A stretch of DNA of 7,438 nucleotides, taken from positions 1 to 7,438 of the forward strand of contig JAGIAB010000151.1 in NCBI GenBank assembly GCA_017745135.1, in the 5' to 3' direction. This DNA is from Flavisolibacter sp. (GTDB lineage Bacteria; Bacteroidota; Bacteroidia; Chitinophagales; Chitinophagaceae). Of this stretch, positions 5,432-7,438 are shown piece by piece (position 1 is the stretch's first letter; each line of letters begins with the position of its first letter). A program made the position numbers and the translations under genes. Under the pieces are notes generated by a model. The model searched no databases, was not told the origin of the DNA, and saw only the letters and a program-made list of their open reading frames with translations.

Positions 5432-5464
5432 CAAAGATAAAGAAAAGTTCCCAAAATGGGAAAC
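5432..5464 (-). promoter_or_regulatory. higBA promoter
   Basis: TATCTTTG (5439-5432, minus strand) exactly matches the -7 consensus TAnnTTTG. GTTTC at 5464-5460 is at the right distance (about 20 bp) for a -33 element. The box ends 13 nt before the proposed TTG start, giving a very short leader. It decides against the upstream ATG. Confidence 0.65.
5448..5462. promoter_or_regulatory. Probable HigA operator, TTCCC-N5-GGGAA
   Basis: Perfect 5-bp arms (5448-5452 and 5458-5462) flank AAAAT, placed between and partly over the -33 and -7 elements of the higBA promoter. That is the usual place for autoregulation by a HigBA complex. Confidence 0.6.
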
Positions 5465-5471
5465 GGCTTAA

Positions 5472-5588
5472 AGTAGAGAAGTCTTAAAGCATTTTAGTCA
5501 ACGTCAAAGCATTGGCGATGTGGTGGAAGTCTGTGATCCGTCTGCACAACCGATGCTGATTAAAGATATAAAGTTCATTGTTTACTAA
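5472..5588 (+). pseudogene. Possible gene remnant
   Basis: A short frame without a start codon runs from just after a TAA at 5469-5471 to a TAA at 5586-5588. It encodes a protein-like end (IGDVVEVCDPSAQPMLIKDIKFIVY). Its composition is more gene-like than the surrounding A+T-rich spacer, but it could be chance. No family is recognised. The rest of 5465-5696 holds a small CGGT-CTG-ACCG hairpin near 5604 and the nested hairpin at 5661-5689. Confidence 0.2.
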
Positions 5589-5660
5589 AAAGCTCTTTAG
5601 AAAACGGTCTGACCGGACAGGTGATGATTAGTGATTTATAGCTGATGATTTATTCGTCGC

Positions 5661-5689
5661 CCCGCCATATGCGCCAATGCGCTGTTGGT
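5661..5689. repeat. Nested GC-rich hairpin after the DUF4160 gene
   Basis: Read on the plus strand, CGCC-ATAT-GCGC-CAAT-GCGC-TGTT-GG can fold as an inner GCGC/GCGC stem with a CAAT loop, a 4/4 internal loop and an outer CC/GG stem. It begins a few bases downstream of the stop of the minus-strand DUF4160 gene. There is no T tract, so it is not a plain terminator. It could be a recombination or processing element marking a cassette edge. Confidence 0.4.
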
Positions 5690-5696
5690 TGCAGTT

Positions 5697-6044
5697 TTAA
5701 TTGTTGCGTTTATTCCAAAATCTTTCTAAGACAATAACAGTTTTTGAGTGTTTATGAAATGCTTGTATTCGTTTGATGTCTTTTGAACTGATTGTCCCGC
5801 ATATTAATTCACAAGTATCAATAGTGAATTTTGCATTCACCGAACCGTCTTTTGAAATCACATGAAAATGTGGTGGATTATGGTCATTTGGATAAATCAA
5901 GATTTTCATATTTCTGACTGTCTCAACTCGTTCTTTTGTTTCGATATTATGTATGTGCATCGATTTATTTTCAAAATCGAAATCAACATTCATAAAACTT
6001 TCAAGCACCGGAGTAAGTATTTTTTCAAATATTTCAGTTTTCAT
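5697..6044 (-). CDS. DUF4160 domain-containing protein
   Basis: A 115-residue protein. Residues 47-113 match DUF4160: MKILIYPNDHNPPHFHVISKDGSVNAKF (47-73), with the conserved PPHFH at 57-61, then ELICGTISSKDIKRIQAFHKHSK and the closing FWNK. Residues 1-46 are an extension not usual for the family, which is mostly about 80-90 residues. DUF4160 proteins are small, of unknown function, and often lie beside DUF2442 genes in toxin-antitoxin-like or mobile contexts; no DUF2442 gene is present here. The gene starts 7 bp after the stop of the membrane-protein gene, so the two are cotranscribed. The pair is clearly A+T-rich: a hand count of one 60-base line of the membrane-protein gene gives about 35% GC, against about 55% in one line of the DUF5675 gene. 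This points to separate acquisition. Confidence 0.85.
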   Translation of the reverse strand: MKTEIFEKILTPVLESFMNVDFDFENKSMHIHNIETKERVETVRNMKILIYPNDHNPPHFHVISKDGSVNAKFTIDTCELICGTISSKDIKRIQAFHKHSKTVIVLERFWNKRNN

Positions 6045-6051
6045 TTTCGAT

Positions 6052-6435
6052 TTAATCTAAGCTCGGTTTAAACAAAAAATAACTTGCAATTAAAATCACA
6101 ATGATTGTCCAAAAAAGGTAACCAAGTGAAAGATAAAACCAATACTCCTTCCATTTACGTTTGTGTCCTTTAGCTAAACATTTTCCTGCGAATACACTTT
6201 GAACAGGAATTACAAAAGGAAATAAGATTAATAAGAGTTTGTATTCAAGCTTTAAGGTTTCGTCTTTGTCTGGTTGAAAGTGTGCATCCTGTCTCGCTAC
6301 AATTTCTTGAATTTCGTCAACACTAAGTTTGCGATTGTTGAATTCATTATTAGCCGCCTTTCGTATTTCGGTGTCCAGCTTGATGTTTTGGATTATTTCA
6401 TAGAGTTGATAATTTGTCAAACTTGATAGGTCCAT
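6052..6435 (-). CDS. Small two-helix membrane protein, 127 aa
   Basis: An unrecognised protein with an N-terminal soluble, helical, charged part (residues 1-62: LTNYQLYEIIQNIKLDTEIRKAANNEF and DEIQEIVARQD). Two membrane segments follow at about 66-83 and 100-122, joined by a basic loop (KCLAKGHKRKWKEYW), which suggests that the loop and the N-terminal part face the cytoplasm. There is no signal peptide. It is the first gene of an A+T-rich pair with the DUF4160 gene 7 bp downstream. Its ATG is preceded by CCGCAA, and the gene is bordered upstream by a non-coding, repeat-bearing stretch. The layout fits a small cassette-like insertion; function is unknown. Confidence 0.75.
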   Translation of the reverse strand: MDLSSLTNYQLYEIIQNIKLDTEIRKAANNEFNNRKLSVDEIQEIVARQDAHFQPDKDETLKLEYKLLLILFPFVIPVQSVFAGKCLAKGHKRKWKEYWFYLSLGYLFWTIIVILIASYFLFKPSLD

Positions 6436-6701
6436 TTGCGGTTTTAGGTTGTGTCCAAAAAAATTGCAGGCAACAGTAGTATTTACGCTAATACGCTACG
6501 ATTTTCCCAGCGACAATATTTTGAATAGCCGTATTTTCAATAACTTATCAAAAAATACCCGGATGTTGCTGAATAGCGCAAATACAATTATCGTAACAGG
6601 CGGTTATTCTTTAGCTTTTGCGTTAGCTGACGGCATGTTATGCAAATTAAGGAGCCGGATAGGCAGACGTTGTTGGAATGTGAAAACAGGGTTGTAAATG
6701 C

Positions 6702-6730
6702 GACTTGTGGGGATACAAGCTTTGGCGACA
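6702..6730. repeat. Hairpin repeat, copy C (degenerate)
   Basis: GACTTGTG-GGGA-TACAAGCT (6702-6721), followed by TTGGCGACA, aligns with the hairpin of copies A and B with several substitutions. The stem contains one mismatch and wobble pairs. It lies 81 bp upstream of copy B in the same orientation, so the two may be an old tandem duplication. Confidence 0.55.
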
Positions 6731-6733
6731 AAT

Positions 6734-6775
6734 CGATGAGTCCTGGCTTGCACAAGGCAGGGGAGAGACTCATCG
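6734..6775. repeat. Inverted repeat between hairpin copies C and B
   Basis: CGATGAGTC (6734-6742) and GACTCATCG (6767-6775) are perfect 9-bp arms around 24 bases. Inside, CTGGCTT and AAGGCAG can form a second stem with one mismatch and a GCAC loop. It lies exactly between copies C and B and forms part of a compound structured element. Confidence 0.7.
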
Positions 6776-6782
6776 GGAAAGG

Positions 6783-6835
6783 GTAGGAGTTTGGCAATTA
6801 CGGCTTGTGGGGACACAAGCCCTGGCTACAGCAAT
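6783..6835. repeat. Hairpin repeat, copy B (53 bp)
   Basis: This matches copy A (4686-4738) at 51 of 53 positions in the same orientation. The core hairpin is GGCTTGTG-GGGA-CACAAGCC (6802-6821). The loop change C to G between copies leaves the stem intact, consistent with selection on the structure or with recent copying. Confidence 0.85.
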
Positions 6836-7001
6836 TGTTTCTTCCCTTGCATTATTTAAGTTACCACTTGCAACTGCCCTTTTGCAACTATCTTTATTAA
6901 CACAGTGTGAGTTGTGCAACAGGCACCCATGTTATAGGCAGTAATTTTCGTTGGGTAAAGATCCCTCAGTTCCAGGAATGGGAATTGTAATATCTCTCTC
7001 A

Positions 7002-7438
7002 ATGGCAGAAACGCAAAAAATATACAAGGCTTTAATTATGAACGATTATCCAGGCGCACCATATGCTGATTGGATAAAGAACGGGGAAAAAACCATAGAA
7101 ACCAGGTTCAGAACTTTTAATTATCGTGGTGATATTGTTATCTGCTGCGGAAAAACAAACTCAGTAGGTAAAAATGCCGGCAAAGCCCTATGCATTGTTG
7201 AATTATGGAAAATAAGACCCATGAAAAAAGGAGATGAGAAAGCTGCCGGAGTAAAATTTAACCCGAAACTCAATTGTTTCTTACTCAAAAACTGGAGACA
7301 TTTTAGCCGTGATTTTGAGTTCTCTCCGCAAAGGATTTCAGGCGCATGGCAAAGTCCTTTTGATATATCTATACCAAACGATGTTGAGATTATTTCAAAA
7401 CCCATCAAACAGAATCATGTGGCCACATCGTCCCGGGC
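7002..7438 (+). CDS. ASCH-domain protein, 3' end missing (partial)
   Basis: An open frame runs from the ATG at 7002 off the right edge, giving 145 complete codons and no stop. It has the ASCH (PUA-like) signature: KALIMNDYPGAPYADWIKNGEKTIETRFRTFNYRGDIVICCGK (residues 9-51). The G-x-K-x-x-E-x-R motif (Gly28, Lys30, Glu33, Arg35) is followed by the RGDI strand and the CIVELWKI strand (64-71). ASCH domains bind RNA or modified nucleosides, and some are amidohydrolases; the role here is unknown. An in-frame ATG at 6978 would add eight residues (MGIVISLS) and cannot be excluded. The antisense frame at 7121-7408 is a shadow. No partner gene is visible inside the window. Confidence 0.8.
   Translation, partial: MAETQKIYKALIMNDYPGAPYADWIKNGEKTIETRFRTFNYRGDIVICCGKTNSVGKNAGKALCIVELWKIRPMKKGDEKAAGVKFNPKLNCFLLKNWRHFSRDFEFSPQRISGAWQSPFDISIPNDVEIISKPIKQNHVATSSR

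Larger units (their letters stand above)
6436..6977. other. Non-coding stretch with repeat array
   Basis: I see no convincing gene. A plus-strand frame at 6449-6697 has a poor, low-complexity product. Another at 6705-6944 is built largely from the repeats themselves. The stretch contains degenerate hairpin copy C, a 9-bp inverted repeat (6734-6775), copy B, and a run of short palindromes before the ASCH gene (GTTG-TG-CAAC at 6911-6920). It may contain gene remnants too decayed to identify. Confidence 0.55.

Noticed and set aside
6449..6944. Two plus-strand open frames (6449-6697 and 6705-6944)
   Set aside because: The second is translated through the hairpin repeats, and the first lacks any protein-like pattern; both are probably chance frames in non-coding DNA.
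5640..6960. Formal integron attC sites
   Set aside because: I looked for RYYYAAC and GTTRRRY core pairs around the palindromes at 5661-5695, 6590-6640 and 6911-6940 and found none that match; no integron integrase is visible. Only a cassette-like appearance is kept.
7121..7408. Minus-strand open frame of 95 codons
   Set aside because: It is antisense to the ASCH-domain gene, which has a clear family motif and stays open to the window edge.
1..7438. CRISPR array, tRNA or rRNA genes, complete insertion sequence
   Set aside because: There are no regularly spaced repeats, no cloverleaf-like or rRNA-like segment that I could recognise, and no transposase or integrase gene.

Overview
The window looks like a chromosomal stretch from a Bacteroidota bacterium, most likely Chitinophagaceae or a close relative. 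The grounds are the protein families (DUF5675, a small helix-turn-helix protein typical of the phylum, a stand-alone FabF-type synthase), the lack of clear Shine-Dalgarno sequences, and two exact matches to the Bacteroidota -7 promoter box TAnnTTTG placed just upstream of genes. It is an accessory-type region: short genes, mostly of unknown or selfish function, separated by repeat-bearing spacers.

Left end (1-1121, + strand): the 3' end of an unidentified gene, then a DUF5675 protein and two very small hydrophobic proteins packed with overlapping ends, closed by a strong GAAA-loop terminator. This resembles a prophage lysis or late-gene tail. Next is a gene-poor spacer (1122-1458) with two repeat-like elements.

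Centre-left (1459-2732): a two-gene minus-strand unit (helix-turn-helix protein, then an unknown 152-residue protein) with its own terminator, followed by a lone 85-residue plus-strand hypothetical gene.

Centre (2803-4651): a minus-strand operon in which a TetR-family regulator is followed after 5 bp by a complete 3-oxoacyl-ACP synthase II. A 7-bp-arm inverted repeat sits over the -33 region of a near-leaderless promoter in front of tetR, suggesting that the regulator represses both genes.

Centre-right (4763-5464): a higBA type II toxin-antitoxin operon, toxin first, with a probable TTG start and a TTCCC-N5-GGGAA inverted repeat at the promoter.

Right (5650-6435): an A+T-rich minus-strand pair, a two-helix membrane protein and a DUF4160 protein, followed by a nested GC-rich hairpin.

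Right end (6436-7438): a non-coding stretch with a compound array of hairpin repeats (a 53-bp unit shared at 51/53 positions with a copy near tetR), then a plus-strand ASCH-domain gene running off the window edge.

The modules do not form one pathway. The picture is of a hotspot that has collected a phage remnant, a toxin-antitoxin pair, cassette-like small genes and a self-regulated synthase, with related hairpin repeats in three of the spacers.
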